Part shown: piece after piece, positions 25,657 to 34,094 of the stretch
How the letters are laid out: every line of letters starts with the position of its first letter
Position numbering within the stretch: the first letter of the stretch is position 1
Assembly: GCA_022821145.1 (NCBI GenBank)
Contig: JAJEEE010000064.1
Coordinates: 1-64,000, forward strand
Length of the DNA stretch: 64,000 nt
Origin: Acidobacteriota bacterium
Lineage (GTDB): Bacteria > Acidobacteriota > Terriglobia > 20CM-2-55-15
Direction of reading: 5' to 3'
Program-made: the position numbers and the translations under genes
The notes under the pieces: generated by a model
Told to the model about the DNA's origin: nothing
The model's input: only the letters and a program-made list of their open reading frames with translations
The model's database searches: none

Positions 25657-26745
25657 TCATTCCCGGAGGAATTCCCGGCACTCATCGGGCGGCAACAGCG
25701 CAATCGTCAGACTCGCCGCGGCGGCGAGCTGAAAGGGCCCGGCCAATCCGGAACCGCAGCCGATGGCCCGCACCGTCGGGCTGGCGTCCATGGCGTCGAG
25801 CGCGATCGGATCCGCATCGAGCTTGAGGTGGGCGAATACCGGACGTCCGCCCCGGGCGATCGGCCTGGCGCGTTCGTCGATCGGCAGTATCTTCAAGCTC
25901 ACTCGACCACGCACGTTGCCGCCGATCGCAAGGATCTGCTCCGCGGCGGGATCCACCTTGACGACGATGTCGCAGTGGGATCGGGCGCCGACACCAAGCT
26001 GCCGGCGGCGTTGGGCCAGGTTTTGGTACCGCGGACGCGAACCCGTGCACAGCATGTCGCCGGGCACGACGTCGGCTTCGCCGGCGTCGTAGGCCGTGAA
26101 CGCCGCCTGCGGCGCATTCCCGTCGCGCGCCCGGATCGCCTGATCGATATACGTCACGTGCGCGATCGCGCGCTGGAACCGGCGCCTCTCGCCGAGGCCG
26201 CCCTCGCACATCACCCACGATATGAAAGCGGCCGACCACGGATCGCGCCACCGGGTGCTCGTACCGGCCGACCCGTTCCATCGATCGTTCTGCCGGTCGA
26301 CGATCCATTGCCCCTCGGGTGTGGCCGACCAGTAACCGGCGATGGAATCGGACACCCGGACCGATTCCGCGTTTCCCAGCCACGAACGGCGGCGCCGCGT
26401 CCGAGGCGCTCCCGGCCCGGCGTCGATCTCCTCGGTCTGGTCGACCGTGGAGAATCCGAAGAAGGCCCATTCCTGGACGGCCACGTCCACGACCCGCCGG
26501 CGAACCTCGGACAGGGGCAGGTCCCGGCAATCGGCCGACCCGACCCGCATCGCGCCCGGCGCGCCCGTCACGCTCGCCGTCGGCGGCCGGACGTCGAACT
26601 GCTCCATCGACAACCGGTCGAACGGAGTCCGTTGGGCGTAGGCGACGGGCAGCACCGCCGCCCCGAACAGCCCGGCGAGCGCGACACGGAAGAACGTCCG
26701 GGCGGCGCGAAATGTTTGCGGAGAATCGTGCGTGTGCATAAACAT
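25657..26745 (-). CDS. Exported DUF2272 protein (NlpC/P60-like fold)
   Basis: The protein has about 362 residues, with a signal peptide (TFFRVALAGLFGAAVLPVAYAQ). The body matches DUF2272: EWAFFGF, DPWSAAFISWVMCEGG with a candidate nucleophilic Cys, DVVPGDMLCTGS, and a HCDIVVKVD segment carrying a His. This layout resembles NlpC/P60 cysteine peptidases that cut peptidoglycan stems. ATG at 26745 or 26739 is possible. It diverges from the DDAH-like gene. The enzymatic role is inferred, not shown. Confidence 0.8.
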   Translation of the reverse strand: MFMHTHDSPQTFRAARTFFRVALAGLFGAAVLPVAYAQRTPFDRLSMEQFDVRPPTASVTGAPGAMRVGSADCRDLPLSEVRRRVVDVAVQEWAFFGFSTVDQTEEIDAGPGAPRTRRRRSWLGNAESVRVSDSIAGYWSATPEGQWIVDRQNDRWNGSAGTSTRWRDPWSAAFISWVMCEGGLGERRRFQRAIAHVTYIDQAIRARDGNAPQAAFTAYDAGEADVVPGDMLCTGSRPRYQNLAQRRRQLGVGARSHCDIVVKVDPAAEQILAIGGNVRGRVSLKILPIDERARPIARGGRPVFAHLKLDADPIALDAMDASPTVRAIGCGSGLAGPFQLAAAASLTIALLPPDECREFLRE

Positions 26746-26829
26746 GAAAATAATAGCGCACACACCAGCGCATCGACTCCACGTTTTGTGGATCGGATCG
26801 TCAGGGATCGACTATCCGCGTAACCGGAC

Positions 26830-27705
26830 ATGAAGACCCAGTGCCAAGGCATGGTCGCCCCGCTGAAGTCGGTCGTCGTGAAGCGCCCGGAAGCCGCGTT
26901 TCGATCTCGAGACTCGATCGCGGGGCAATGGAAGGCTCTGGGTTACGCGCGGCCGCCCGATCTGGCGCGGGCCGCGGCGCAACATCGACGGTTCGTCTCG
27001 ATCCTCGAAGACGCAGGGGCGGAGGTCCGGTCGTTGCCGGGCGATGACCGGGGGAGCCTGGACTCGGTATACGTGCGCGATCCCGTTCTGATCGCCGACG
27101 CGGGCGCCGTCATTCTCAGGATGGGCAAGGAAGCGCGGCGCGGCGAGCCGGCGGCCATGGCCCGGACGCTCGAGGACTGGGGCGTTCCGATCCTCGGCCG
27201 GCTTCAGGACCCCGCCTCGGCCGAGGCCGGCGACATGGTCTGGCTGGATTCGACGACGCTCGTCGTCGGCCGCGGCTTCCGCACCAACGACGCGGGCATC
27301 GAGCAGGTCGCGCGCATCCTCGCGCCGTACGGCGTCAACGTCATGCCCGTGCATCTGCCCTACGGGAACGGTCCCGGGGAAGTCCTGCACCTGATGTCGT
27401 TGATCAGCCCGCTGGACACCGACCTGGCGCTCGTGTACCGCCGTTGGCTGCCCGTGCCCCTGTTCGAGCTCCTGGATCGAAGCGGCTACGCGCTCGTGGA
27501 CGTTGCCGACGACGAATATGACTCGCTCGGTCCGAACGTCCTGGCGCTGGCCCCGCGCGACGTCGTCATGGTGGCGGGCAACCCCGTCACCCGTTCCCGT
27601 CTGGAATACGCCGGCTGCCGCGTCACCGAATTCGACGGCAGCGACATCTGCGTGCCCGGCGCCGGCGGGCCGACATGCCTGACGCGGCCGCTCCGGCGCG
27701 GATAG
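26830..27705 (+). CDS. DDAH/arginine-deiminase superfamily hydrolase
   Basis: This 291-residue pentein-fold enzyme has all catalytic positions: Asp79 region (SVYVRDP), His187 in VLHLMS, and nucleophile Cys283 in GPTCLTRPL at the C-terminus. The family hydrolyses methylated arginine or arginine itself to citrulline, or transfers amidino groups. The length and the C-terminal Cys context fit dimethylargininase-like hydrolases best. The start at 26830 is the first ATG, with no strong ribosome site. It stands between divergent and convergent neighbours, so it is probably transcribed alone. Confidence 0.87.
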   Translation: MKTQCQGMVAPLKSVVVKRPEAAFRSRDSIAGQWKALGYARPPDLARAAAQHRRFVSILEDAGAEVRSLPGDDRGSLDSVYVRDPVLIADAGAVILRMGKEARRGEPAAMARTLEDWGVPILGRLQDPASAEAGDMVWLDSTTLVVGRGFRTNDAGIEQVARILAPYGVNVMPVHLPYGNGPGEVLHLMSLISPLDTDLALVYRRWLPVPLFELLDRSGYALVDVADDEYDSLGPNVLALAPRDVVMVAGNPVTRSRLEYAGCRVTEFDGSDICVPGAGGPTCLTRPLRRG

Positions 27706-27727
27706 GCCGCGGCGTTTCGCACGCTTT

Positions 27728-28849
27728 CTACTCGGTCCAGGCGCCCGCTGCGCGGAGCACGCGCTCGATCTCGGCGGTCACGTCCAGCTTCCGGGCGTCC
27801 GACTGCACCCACACCTGAAACGACTGCATCGTGCCCTTGGGGCCCGGGTCGTACAGCTTCCCGTCGATGACGTACCGCGTCTTGGACGCGTGGACCGAAG
27901 CCTGACATTGCTGACGCCGACCCTTGTGTCCGAACTTGCCCAGCATGATTCTCGTTATGCCGGGAACCGACGCGATTCTCCGAAAGACACTCCGCGCCGC
28001 AGGCGACGGAATGTCCTCGAGCCGCTTGACGGTCTTGCCCCAGATCGTCGCATGCGACTTGGGTCCGCACGAGACCGGAACCTGGTTTTCGAGCGGCGGC
28101 GCCCCGGCGCCAGGGTCTCCGGGGCGCCCAGGGGACGGCGCCGAGACACGTCCACGCCGCTGCCACGCGTCCAACACGCCCGCGACGGAATGGGCGTGAA
28201 CGGCGTCGCCCTGGAGCCGGTCCAGCGCGTCCGCCACCGCGCGGTCGATGTCCGTGGTCGTCACGGTCTTCTTCACTCCCCGGTCGGCGCCGCGCAACTG
28301 CTCGATAACCCGAGGGAGGACGAGCTTGGGTATGACGATGTCGTCGCGGTTGGCGGCCCGGCAGGCCATGCGGACGGCCTCCATGATCTTTTCCCGCCGG
28401 AACGGTTCGTCCGACCGCCTACGGGCCTTGACGACACGCCAACTCCGTTCCGCGCGCAACAGGTTCCAGAGCGCCTTGGCGCCCTTCAAGGGGTTGTCTT
28501 CCACCGCGTCGGCGAAGAACGCGAGCATCTTGTTGTCGAGGTGATTCGGGTCGCAGACGACGATCACCCGATCGTGCCGATGCGCGTGGACCACGCCCAT
28601 GGCCGTGCCGATCGACTCGCGCCACATGTTGACCAGCAGGCCGTCCGCATCCTTGATGTGCTGAAGGTCCGCCTCGACGAACGCGTACGGGCTCGCCCCG
28701 GGATCCACGAGGTGATCGACCGGGTCGAGAAACGTCATCTTCTTGCCGTAACGACCCTTGACCTCGTCGCGCCAGTGGCTCATCTGCGCGTCGTTACAGA
28801 GCGAAATGGGGCCGGCGAGGTAGACGCGGAACGCTGGGCTTGGGGACAT
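27728..28849 (-). CDS. Fusion: nucleoside 2-deoxyribosyltransferase-like, ATP-cone-like, novel C-terminal domain
   Basis: The 373-residue protein starts at 28849 with AGGAGG five bases upstream. Residues 1-140 match nucleoside 2-deoxyribosyltransferase-like proteins (FRVYLAGPIS, MTFLDPVDHL, ADGLLVNMWRESIGTAMGV, HRHDRVIVV). Residues about 150-230 look like an ATP-cone (RRSDEPFRREKIMEAVRMA, then VTTTDIDRAVADALDRL), the nucleotide-sensing module of NrdR and class I ribonucleotide reductase. A Pro-rich linker leads to a basic C-terminal domain (SHATIWGKTVKRLEDI, GKFGHKGRRQQCQASV) I do not recognise. It diverges from a Fic gene. A nucleotide-sensing or effector role, perhaps in defence, is speculation. 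Confidence 0.7.
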   Translation of the reverse strand: MSPSPAFRVYLAGPISLCNDAQMSHWRDEVKGRYGKKMTFLDPVDHLVDPGASPYAFVEADLQHIKDADGLLVNMWRESIGTAMGVVHAHRHDRVIVVCDPNHLDNKMLAFFADAVEDNPLKGAKALWNLLRAERSWRVVKARRRSDEPFRREKIMEAVRMACRAANRDDIVIPKLVLPRVIEQLRGADRGVKKTVTTTDIDRAVADALDRLQGDAVHAHSVAGVLDAWQRRGRVSAPSPGRPGDPGAGAPPLENQVPVSCGPKSHATIWGKTVKRLEDIPSPAARSVFRRIASVPGITRIMLGKFGHKGRRQQCQASVHASKTRYVIDGKLYDPGPKGTMQSFQVWVQSDARKLDVTAEIERVLRAAGAWTE

Positions 28850-29039
28850 CCTTGCCTCCTGACCGTCATGACGGCCGCACATGGTTCTTCGAAAACATCG
28901 ACCCATGCGTCCACCGAGTCGACATCGCGTGGACACGCTGTCCAAAACGATGAGGGTACGCGAACCGGCGTCCCGGTACACGTGAGACGACGACCGGGGT
29001 ACGGCCGGACCGATCGTGCGCGGACCGATTCTCCCTACC

Positions 29040-29086
29040 GTCCATCGTATATAAATTGATTCCGATATAATTATTATTTATATATT
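29040..29086 (+). promoter_or_regulatory. AT-rich promoter of the fic gene
   Basis: A sharply AT-rich island (29048-29089) lies in the GC-rich window directly upstream of fic. TTGATT (29056-29061) and TATATA (29079-29084) are 17 bases apart, giving a good promoter 12-20 bases before the start codon. The short leader leaves little room for other control. Farther upstream, the palindrome CCGTCATGACGG (28863-28874) precedes the divergent fusion gene and may be an operator. Confidence 0.6.
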
Positions 29087-29097
29087 TTCAGCAGGTG

Positions 29098-30246
29098 ATG
29101 GCCATGCTGTTCCAAAGCTCCAGGCTCGACTCGCACGAAAGCCGTGTCGTCGACGCCATTTCGGATATCTACCGCCAAATGAAGTACGCGCTCTCCACTC
29201 CGCCGCGGTGGTACGGCGTCATGCGCCGCAACACGTTGGCGCGGGCGATCCGCGGCTCGAACAGCATCGAAGGTTACCTGGTGACCGACGACGACGCCGT
29301 GGCGGCCGTCGAAGGCGAAGACCCCATCGACGCGGGCGAAGCGACGTGGCGCGAGATCACGGGATACCGGAACGCCATGACCTTCGTGCTGCAGCTCGTC
29401 CAGGATCCGTCATTCACGTTCGACGGCAACGTCCTGCGGAGCCTCCATTTCATGATGCTCCAGCACGACCTGGCCAAGCATCCGGGCCGCTGGCGGCCCG
29501 GGCCCATCTACGTTCGCGACGAACAGCGAGACCGCACAGTCTACGAAGGTCCACCCGCCGAAGATCTTCCCAAGCGGATCGACGAACTCGTCGCCTACAT
29601 CCGAGGAGACACCGACGGCAATCACATCCTCGTCAAGGGCGCCATGGCGCACCTGAATCTCACCATGATTCACCCGTTCTCGGACGGAAACGGGCGGATG
29701 GCCCGCTGTTTGCAGACCATGATCCTGGCGATGCACGTTCCGTATCCGGTCTTCTGTTCGATCGAGGAGTACCTCGGACGCGACACGCAAGCCTATTACC
29801 GTGTCCTGGCCGACGTCGGGCACGGATCCTGGAACCCCGGCCGGGACACGCGGCCCTGGATTCGATTCAACCTGACGGCCCACTACGTGCAAGCCGCCAC
29901 CGCGATGGGACGAATGCGAACGATCGCCAGGCTGTCCGACGAAATCGAGCGTCTCGTCAAGGACAGGAAGCTGCCCGATCGATCGTATGTGGCCATGGTC
30001 GATGCGGCCATGGGGTACCGGATCCGGAGCCTGCACTACAGAAACGCCACGGGCGTCAGCGCGGTCGTCGCCAGTCGAGACCTGAAGGCCTTGGTCGAGG
30101 CCGGACTGTTGGAGCCCATGGGCGAGAAACGCGGCCGCATCTACCGCGCCTCGCCGGGGCTCCGCAGGATCTACGAGAACGTACGGAGAGGCGAAACTCG
30201 GAACATCGAGGATCCGTTCGAAGCAGGCGTTGCGCCTAAGGCATGA
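29098..30246 (+). CDS. Fic-family AMP-transferase with own inhibitory helix
   Basis: This Fic protein of about 382 residues has the full active-site loop HPFSDGNGRMAR starting at His192, as needed to transfer AMP or another nucleotide moiety to a protein hydroxyl. The self-inhibitory SNSIEG motif with Glu58 lies N-terminal, so it is a class II Fic protein that should be autoinhibited. The C-terminal 100 residues look like a winged helix (ATGVSAVVASRDLKALVEAGLLEPMG), as in Fic/DOC proteins that bind DNA. GTG 29095, ATG 29098 and ATG 29104 are all possible starts. No separate antitoxin is needed. Confidence 0.92.
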   Translation: MAMLFQSSRLDSHESRVVDAISDIYRQMKYALSTPPRWYGVMRRNTLARAIRGSNSIEGYLVTDDDAVAAVEGEDPIDAGEATWREITGYRNAMTFVLQLVQDPSFTFDGNVLRSLHFMMLQHDLAKHPGRWRPGPIYVRDEQRDRTVYEGPPAEDLPKRIDELVAYIRGDTDGNHILVKGAMAHLNLTMIHPFSDGNGRMARCLQTMILAMHVPYPVFCSIEEYLGRDTQAYYRVLADVGHGSWNPGRDTRPWIRFNLTAHYVQAATAMGRMRTIARLSDEIERLVKDRKLPDRSYVAMVDAAMGYRIRSLHYRNATGVSAVVASRDLKALVEAGLLEPMGEKRGRIYRASPGLRRIYENVRRGETRNIEDPFEAGVAPKA

Positions 30247-30320
30247 TTCGATGGCTGCCCGAGGATCGACGGCACGAATTAACGATGCCTTTCGGGTCCG
30301 AACCGATACACCGCACGAAC

Positions 30321-30614
30321 TCAGCGGCCCAACTCGTCCTGGATGATCGACGGCCGCTTGTCGATCAGGGCAAGCAGCACGCGCGCCGGTCCGTCCGGAC
30401 GCCGGCGGCCCTGCTCCCAGCTCTTGAGCGTGCCGAGCGGAACACCGACGCTCCGAGCGAAGGCCGGTTGCGACAACCCGGTCTTGCCTCGGATCGCGAC
30501 GACATCGGGATCGGTCAGCGGGATTTCGTGCACGACGGACCCTGTGCGATCGCCGTTCAGGTAGGCGCGCGCGTCGTCAAGTCCCGCCATGATCTTGTCG
30601 AATGCCTGGGTCAT
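30321..30614 (-). CDS. HTH antitoxin-like regulator without visible toxin
   Basis: This 97-residue protein has an N-terminal segment ending GSVVHEIPLTDPDVVAIR and then an XRE helix-turn-helix (TGLSQPAFARSVGVPLGTLKSWEQGRRRPDGPARVLLALI). This is the layout of HigA/NadS-type antitoxins that follow a RelE-like toxin gene. The 90 bases upstream to the dienelactone hydrolase gene contain no toxin, so it looks orphaned. It converges with fic and might regulate it. ATG at 30614 is the start that gives the normal family length. Confidence 0.8.
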   Translation of the reverse strand: MTQAFDKIMAGLDDARAYLNGDRTGSVVHEIPLTDPDVVAIRGKTGLSQPAFARSVGVPLGTLKSWEQGRRRPDGPARVLLALIDKRPSIIQDELGR

Positions 30615-30704
30615 GGGCCTCTTTCGTAGTCTACCGCCAGTCAGTGCGCGGCGCGCATCATGGACGTCCGGTCCCCGCCGCGGATGTCCGGATCGACGCC
30701 GCAA

Positions 30705-31376
30705 TCACCCCACGTGCCGGCGCAGGAGCTCCAGCGTCCGCTCACGGGCCAGCTTGGCCGCCGCGGCGTTGTACGAGGCGCGCTGGTCGCAGTTGAAACC
30801 GTGGTCCGCGTCGTACAGGTAGACGGGCAGCGACGGCTGCGCCTTCTTGAACTCCTCGACATCCGCCACCGGGATGTGGGCGTCCTGCTCTCCGAAGTGC
30901 AGGATCACCGGGCATCGGGGCTGCTCGGCCGCCAGGCCGGGAATGCCGCCGCCGTAGTAGGGAACGGACGCCGCGACGCCGTCCAGACGGGTGGCGGACA
31001 GCCACGCCATGCGTCCGCCGAAACAGAAACCGACCACACCCACCTTGCCCGCGGACGACGCTTCCCGCACTGCGGCTTCCACGTCCAGCAGCGCCTGGTC
31101 GACGTCGACCTTCTGCATCACGCCGATGCCGCGTCCCATGGTCTCGTCGTTGTACTCGTCCATGATCACGCCCGGCTCCACGCGGTCGAACAGGGCCGGG
31201 GCGACCGCCGTGTAACCGTCGGCGGCGTACCCGTCGGCCACGCTGCATATGTGCGAGTTGATTCCCCAGATCTCCTGGATCACCACGACGCCGCCCCGCG
31301 GCGTCCCTTCCGGATCGGCCCGGTAACCGGCAACCACCTTCCCGTCACTCGCCGTCAACTCGATCATCCGTCCCAT
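30705..31376 (-). CDS. Dienelactone hydrolase family protein
   Basis: This 223-residue cytoplasmic alpha/beta-hydrolase has the dienelactone hydrolase triad: Cys118 in GFCFGG, Asp165 in GEQDAHIP, and His192 in DADHGF, with Glu35 in VVIQEIWG. The usual reaction opens dienelactone to maleylacetate in chloroaromatic breakdown, but many homologues act on other lactones or esters, and no aromatic pathway lies nearby. Length and motif order are normal. It appears to be a single gene. Confidence 0.9.
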   Translation of the reverse strand: MGRMIELTASDGKVVAGYRADPEGTPRGGVVVIQEIWGINSHICSVADGYAADGYTAVAPALFDRVEPGVIMDEYNDETMGRGIGVMQKVDVDQALLDVEAAVREASSAGKVGVVGFCFGGRMAWLSATRLDGVAASVPYYGGGIPGLAAEQPRCPVILHFGEQDAHIPVADVEEFKKAQPSLPVYLYDADHGFNCDQRASYNAAAAKLARERTLELLRRHVG

Positions 31377-31584
31377 GCCATGTCTCCTCCCGCCCCGGCC
31401 ACGCCCGCGCGCCGACGCAATCGTCCCACTCTAACGACCCCGCCGCGCAACTTCAACGGAGACCCTCGCGACGGGCGCGTCCCAACCCTGCCTGGATGGC
31501 TCAGAATCCGCTGGACAGCCAACGCGCGATGTCGTGCAATGTGAGGTGAAACCGACCATGACGCGTTGAATCGGAGGTATGTCC

Positions 31585-32562
31585 ATGGCCGACCGGTCCG
31601 GAATCTTCATCTGGGCGATGGCTGCCGCGCTGGCGGTCCCGGCAACGGCGCAGATCGTCACGAACCCCGACTACGTGGCGCCGCGGACGCCGTGGGGCGA
31701 TCCCGACATCTCCGGAACGTTCTCGAGCGACGACTCCAACCGCGTGCCGCTGGAACGTCCCGAGGAATTCGGCGACCGGTTGTTCTTGACCGAGGCGGAG
31801 TACCGGGAACGGATCGCTCAGAACGAGGAACGCATCGCCGGCTTGACCGAGGCGTTCGCCGGCGAGAATCCGCGCGTGACCATCAATCCGCCCGGGCACT
31901 GGGCCGAGTGGGGCGACGAGGCGTCGCGTCAGACGTCGCGCGTGATCGACCCGCCCGACGGGCGGATTCCACCCCTCCTGCCCGGGGCCGAAGACCGGCG
32001 GCCCCTGGGCACGTTCCAACCCGCCGGCCCGGCCGGGTCGTGGGAAGACTTCACCCTGTACATCCGCTGCATCACGCGCGGTATCCAGGGGTCGATGAAC
32101 CCCACCATCTACGGCAACGCCAGCCGGATCGTCCAGGGCCCCGGTTTCGTGGGCCTGCAAACGGAAATGGTCCACGAGACGCGCATCGTCCCGCTCGACG
32201 GCGGTCCGCACGTCGGCGGCGACATCCGGATGTACATGGGCAATTCCACCGGCCGGTGGGAAGGCGACACGCTCGTGGTCGAAACGCGGAACCTGACCGA
32301 TCGGACGGCCGTCGGCGGGACGCGGCACACCGGGAACCTCATCGTCACGGAGCGCTTCACCCGCATCGCCCCGGACCGCGTCTTCTACGAGGCGACGTAC
32401 GACGATCCGGAAACCTGGACCCGCCCGTGGACCGTCGGCTTTCCGCTGGTCGAGAAGCCGGGCTACGACGTGTACGAGTACGCCTGCCACGAAGGCAACG
32501 AAGGGATGTTCAACATGTTGAGCGGCGCCCGGGCGGACGACGCCGCGGCCGCGGACCGATAA
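31585..32562 (+). CDS. Secreted GRWxGDTLV-family protein, copy 2a
   Basis: This 325-residue exported protein has the signal FIWAMAAALAVPATAQ. It then shows TPWGDPDISGTFSSDD, typical of these secreted Acidobacteriota proteins, a TLYIRCITRGIQGSM segment, and the signature STGRWEGDTLVVETRN. It ends with FYEATYDDPETWTRPWTVGFPL and a Cys (YACHEGNEGMFNML). The ribosome site GGAGGT at 31573-31578 abuts one ATG (31579) but is ideally spaced for ATG 31585, which is chosen. It starts a four-gene plus-strand run: this gene, FmdB, DUF6152 and copy 2b. Confidence 0.8.
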   Translation: MADRSGIFIWAMAAALAVPATAQIVTNPDYVAPRTPWGDPDISGTFSSDDSNRVPLERPEEFGDRLFLTEAEYRERIAQNEERIAGLTEAFAGENPRVTINPPGHWAEWGDEASRQTSRVIDPPDGRIPPLLPGAEDRRPLGTFQPAGPAGSWEDFTLYIRCITRGIQGSMNPTIYGNASRIVQGPGFVGLQTEMVHETRIVPLDGGPHVGGDIRMYMGNSTGRWEGDTLVVETRNLTDRTAVGGTRHTGNLIVTERFTRIAPDRVFYEATYDDPETWTRPWTVGFPLVEKPGYDVYEYACHEGNEGMFNMLSGARADDAAAADR

Positions 32563-32564
32563 CC

Positions 32565-32828
32565 ATGCCGATATACGAATACCAGTGCGGCGCCTGCGGC
32601 CACCAGTTCGAGGCGTTGATCCTTCCCAAGACCACCGGAACCGCGTGTCCCGAATGTCAGGGTACGGAGCTGGAGCGGCTGGTGTCGAGCTTCGCCGTCG
32701 ATTCGGAGACCACGCGCAAGTCCAACCTGGAAGCGGGACGCCGCCAGTACGCGCCGATCCGGAAAGAGAAGCAGTGGGAGCAGATGAAATACGAGCAGCG
32801 CGAATTGAAGGAGCACAGTGAGGGATAA
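32565..32828 (+). CDS. FmdB-family zinc-ribbon protein
   Basis: This 87-residue protein begins MPIYEYQCGACG and has a second pair CPECQ about 20 residues on, forming the four-Cys zinc ribbon of FmdB/CxxC-type regulatory proteins. The rest is charged helix (RKEKQWEQMKYEQRELKEHSEG). The family is often called a putative regulatory protein, with no firm function. It begins two bases after the previous stop and overlaps the DUF6152 start by 11 bases, so it is firmly in the operon. Confidence 0.88.
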   Translation: MPIYEYQCGACGHQFEALILPKTTGTACPECQGTELERLVSSFAVDSETTRKSNLEAGRRQYAPIRKEKQWEQMKYEQRELKEHSEG

Positions 32829-33255
32829 CACGCCGCCGAAACCGGCCGCTCGACGGAGGAACGCCGTCCTTCCACCGGCCGTGTTGCTGATGACGATCCT
32901 CCCGGGGGCTTGGGCGCACCACTCCTTCGCGATCTTCGACCACACGCGCACTCACACGCTGAAGGGGACGGTGGCCGAGTGGAGCTGGACGAACCCCCAC
33001 GGCTACATCGAGCTGGATGTCACCGAGGGCCTGGAAGGCGTGGAGCACTTCACGCTGGAGTTGACCAGCGTCAACATGCTGCGGCGCGCCGGCTGGAGAT
33101 CGTCGGACATCGCCGTCGGCGACGCCGTGACGGTCATCACCGCGCCCCTGATCAACGGCGATCCCGGCGGACTGCTCCTGGAAATCCAGCTTCCGGACGG
33201 ACGGATTCTGACGCCGCCCGTACCCGCCATCGACACGTTCCGGAGGACGCCCTAG
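32818..33255 (+). CDS. DUF6152 exported protein, copy 2
   Basis: This 145-residue protein starts with GTG inside the FmdB gene. A basic leader and hydrophobic stretch end in AWA, after which the mature protein would start His-His-Ser-Phe-Ala. It shares with copies 1 and 3 the block GTVAEWSWTNPHGYIELDV and a middle LTSVNMLRRAGW. The stop codon is followed with no gap by the start of the next secreted gene. Role unknown; N-terminal His pair and Asn-Pro-His retained. Confidence 0.83.
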   Translation: MRDNTPPKPAARRRNAVLPPAVLLMTILPGAWAHHSFAIFDHTRTHTLKGTVAEWSWTNPHGYIELDVTEGLEGVEHFTLELTSVNMLRRAGWRSSDIAVGDAVTVITAPLINGDPGGLLLEIQLPDGRILTPPVPAIDTFRRTP

Positions 33256-34020
33256 ATGCGGCCGGATCCCGGCGCGGCCCGAATCTTGCCGGCGCTCTGC
33301 GCGGTCCTGCTGATAGCGGTGGGCTCGGGGGCTCAAGACCACGGGGACCCCCGCATCGGCGGAACATGGACGATCTCCTTCGCGGCCGGCGGCAACCCGG
33401 ACGCCACACCGGACGAACGGACCGTGGACGATGCGCCTCCGCTGAAGCCGGAATACCTTGGCGCCTGGCGGGAACGGCAGCGCCTGGCCCAAGAAGCCAG
33501 CGCGCGCGGCGAGCCGCTGGCCACGGCCGCCACGTTCTGCCTGCCGCAGGGAATGCCCGCCATGATGGGCACCGGGGGGCCGTTCCCGATGGAGATACTG
33601 TTGAGCCCCGGCCAGGTCACGATCGTTCAGGAGGCCTACACACAGGTCCGCCGGATCTACCTGGACACGCCCCAGTCGACCCTGGACGATATCGAGCCCG
33701 GCTTCTACGGCCGGTCGGTCGGCCGTTGGGAAGGCGACACGCTCGTCGTGGACACGATCGGCGTCAAGGAATCGGTCCGGTACCGCGACGTGCCCCACAC
33801 GCTCGACATGCGCATCACCGAGCGCATCCGTCGCGTCGAGCCCGATACGCTGTGGGACGAGGTGACGATCGAGGATCCCGAAATCCTCGAAGAGCCCTGG
33901 GAAGTGACGTTCGTGTTCAACCGGTTGCCGGGTTACGAAATGATGGAATACGTCTGCGAGGACAACCGCGAGTACGCCGACGAAAACGGCGTGATGCGGC
34001 TGCGTATCGACCCCCGTTAG
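33256..34020 (+). CDS. Secreted GRWxGDTLV-family protein, copy 2b
   Basis: This 254-residue exported protein has its ATG directly after the DUF6152 stop. A signal (LCAVLLIAVGSGAQ) precedes RIGGTWTISFAAGGNP, then ATFCLPQGMPAMMGTGG, a VRRIYLD segment and the signature SVGRWEGDTLVVDTIG. It ends DPEILEEPWEVTFVFNRLPG and a Cys (EYVCEDNREY). It shares the signature and the C-terminal layout with copy 2a, but it is shorter. It is the last gene of the operon and is followed by a strong hairpin. Confidence 0.8.
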   Translation: MRPDPGAARILPALCAVLLIAVGSGAQDHGDPRIGGTWTISFAAGGNPDATPDERTVDDAPPLKPEYLGAWRERQRLAQEASARGEPLATAATFCLPQGMPAMMGTGGPFPMEILLSPGQVTIVQEAYTQVRRIYLDTPQSTLDDIEPGFYGRSVGRWEGDTLVVDTIGVKESVRYRDVPHTLDMRITERIRRVEPDTLWDEVTIEDPEILEEPWEVTFVFNRLPGYEMMEYVCEDNREYADENGVMRLRIDPR

Positions 34021-34039
34021 CGCGCCGGGAACGGCGCGC
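34020..34039 (+). terminator. Hairpin after the second DUF6152 operon
   Basis: GCGCGCCG and CGGCGCGC pair into an 8-bp GC stem around a GGAA tetraloop, beginning at the last base of the stop codon. No T-run follows, so it may act as an RNA-stabilising 3' end or a GC-type terminator. Confidence 0.5.
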
Positions 34040-34094
34040 GAGCGACCTCTTGGCAGGGCTCGTCCGGATGACGCACCCCGTTATGTGCGTCAGT

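Noticed and set aside
30615-30704. Possible toxin gene upstream of the orphan HTH antitoxin
   Set aside because: Only about 90 bases are free before the dienelactone hydrolase stop and no RelE/HigB motif is present in any frame.
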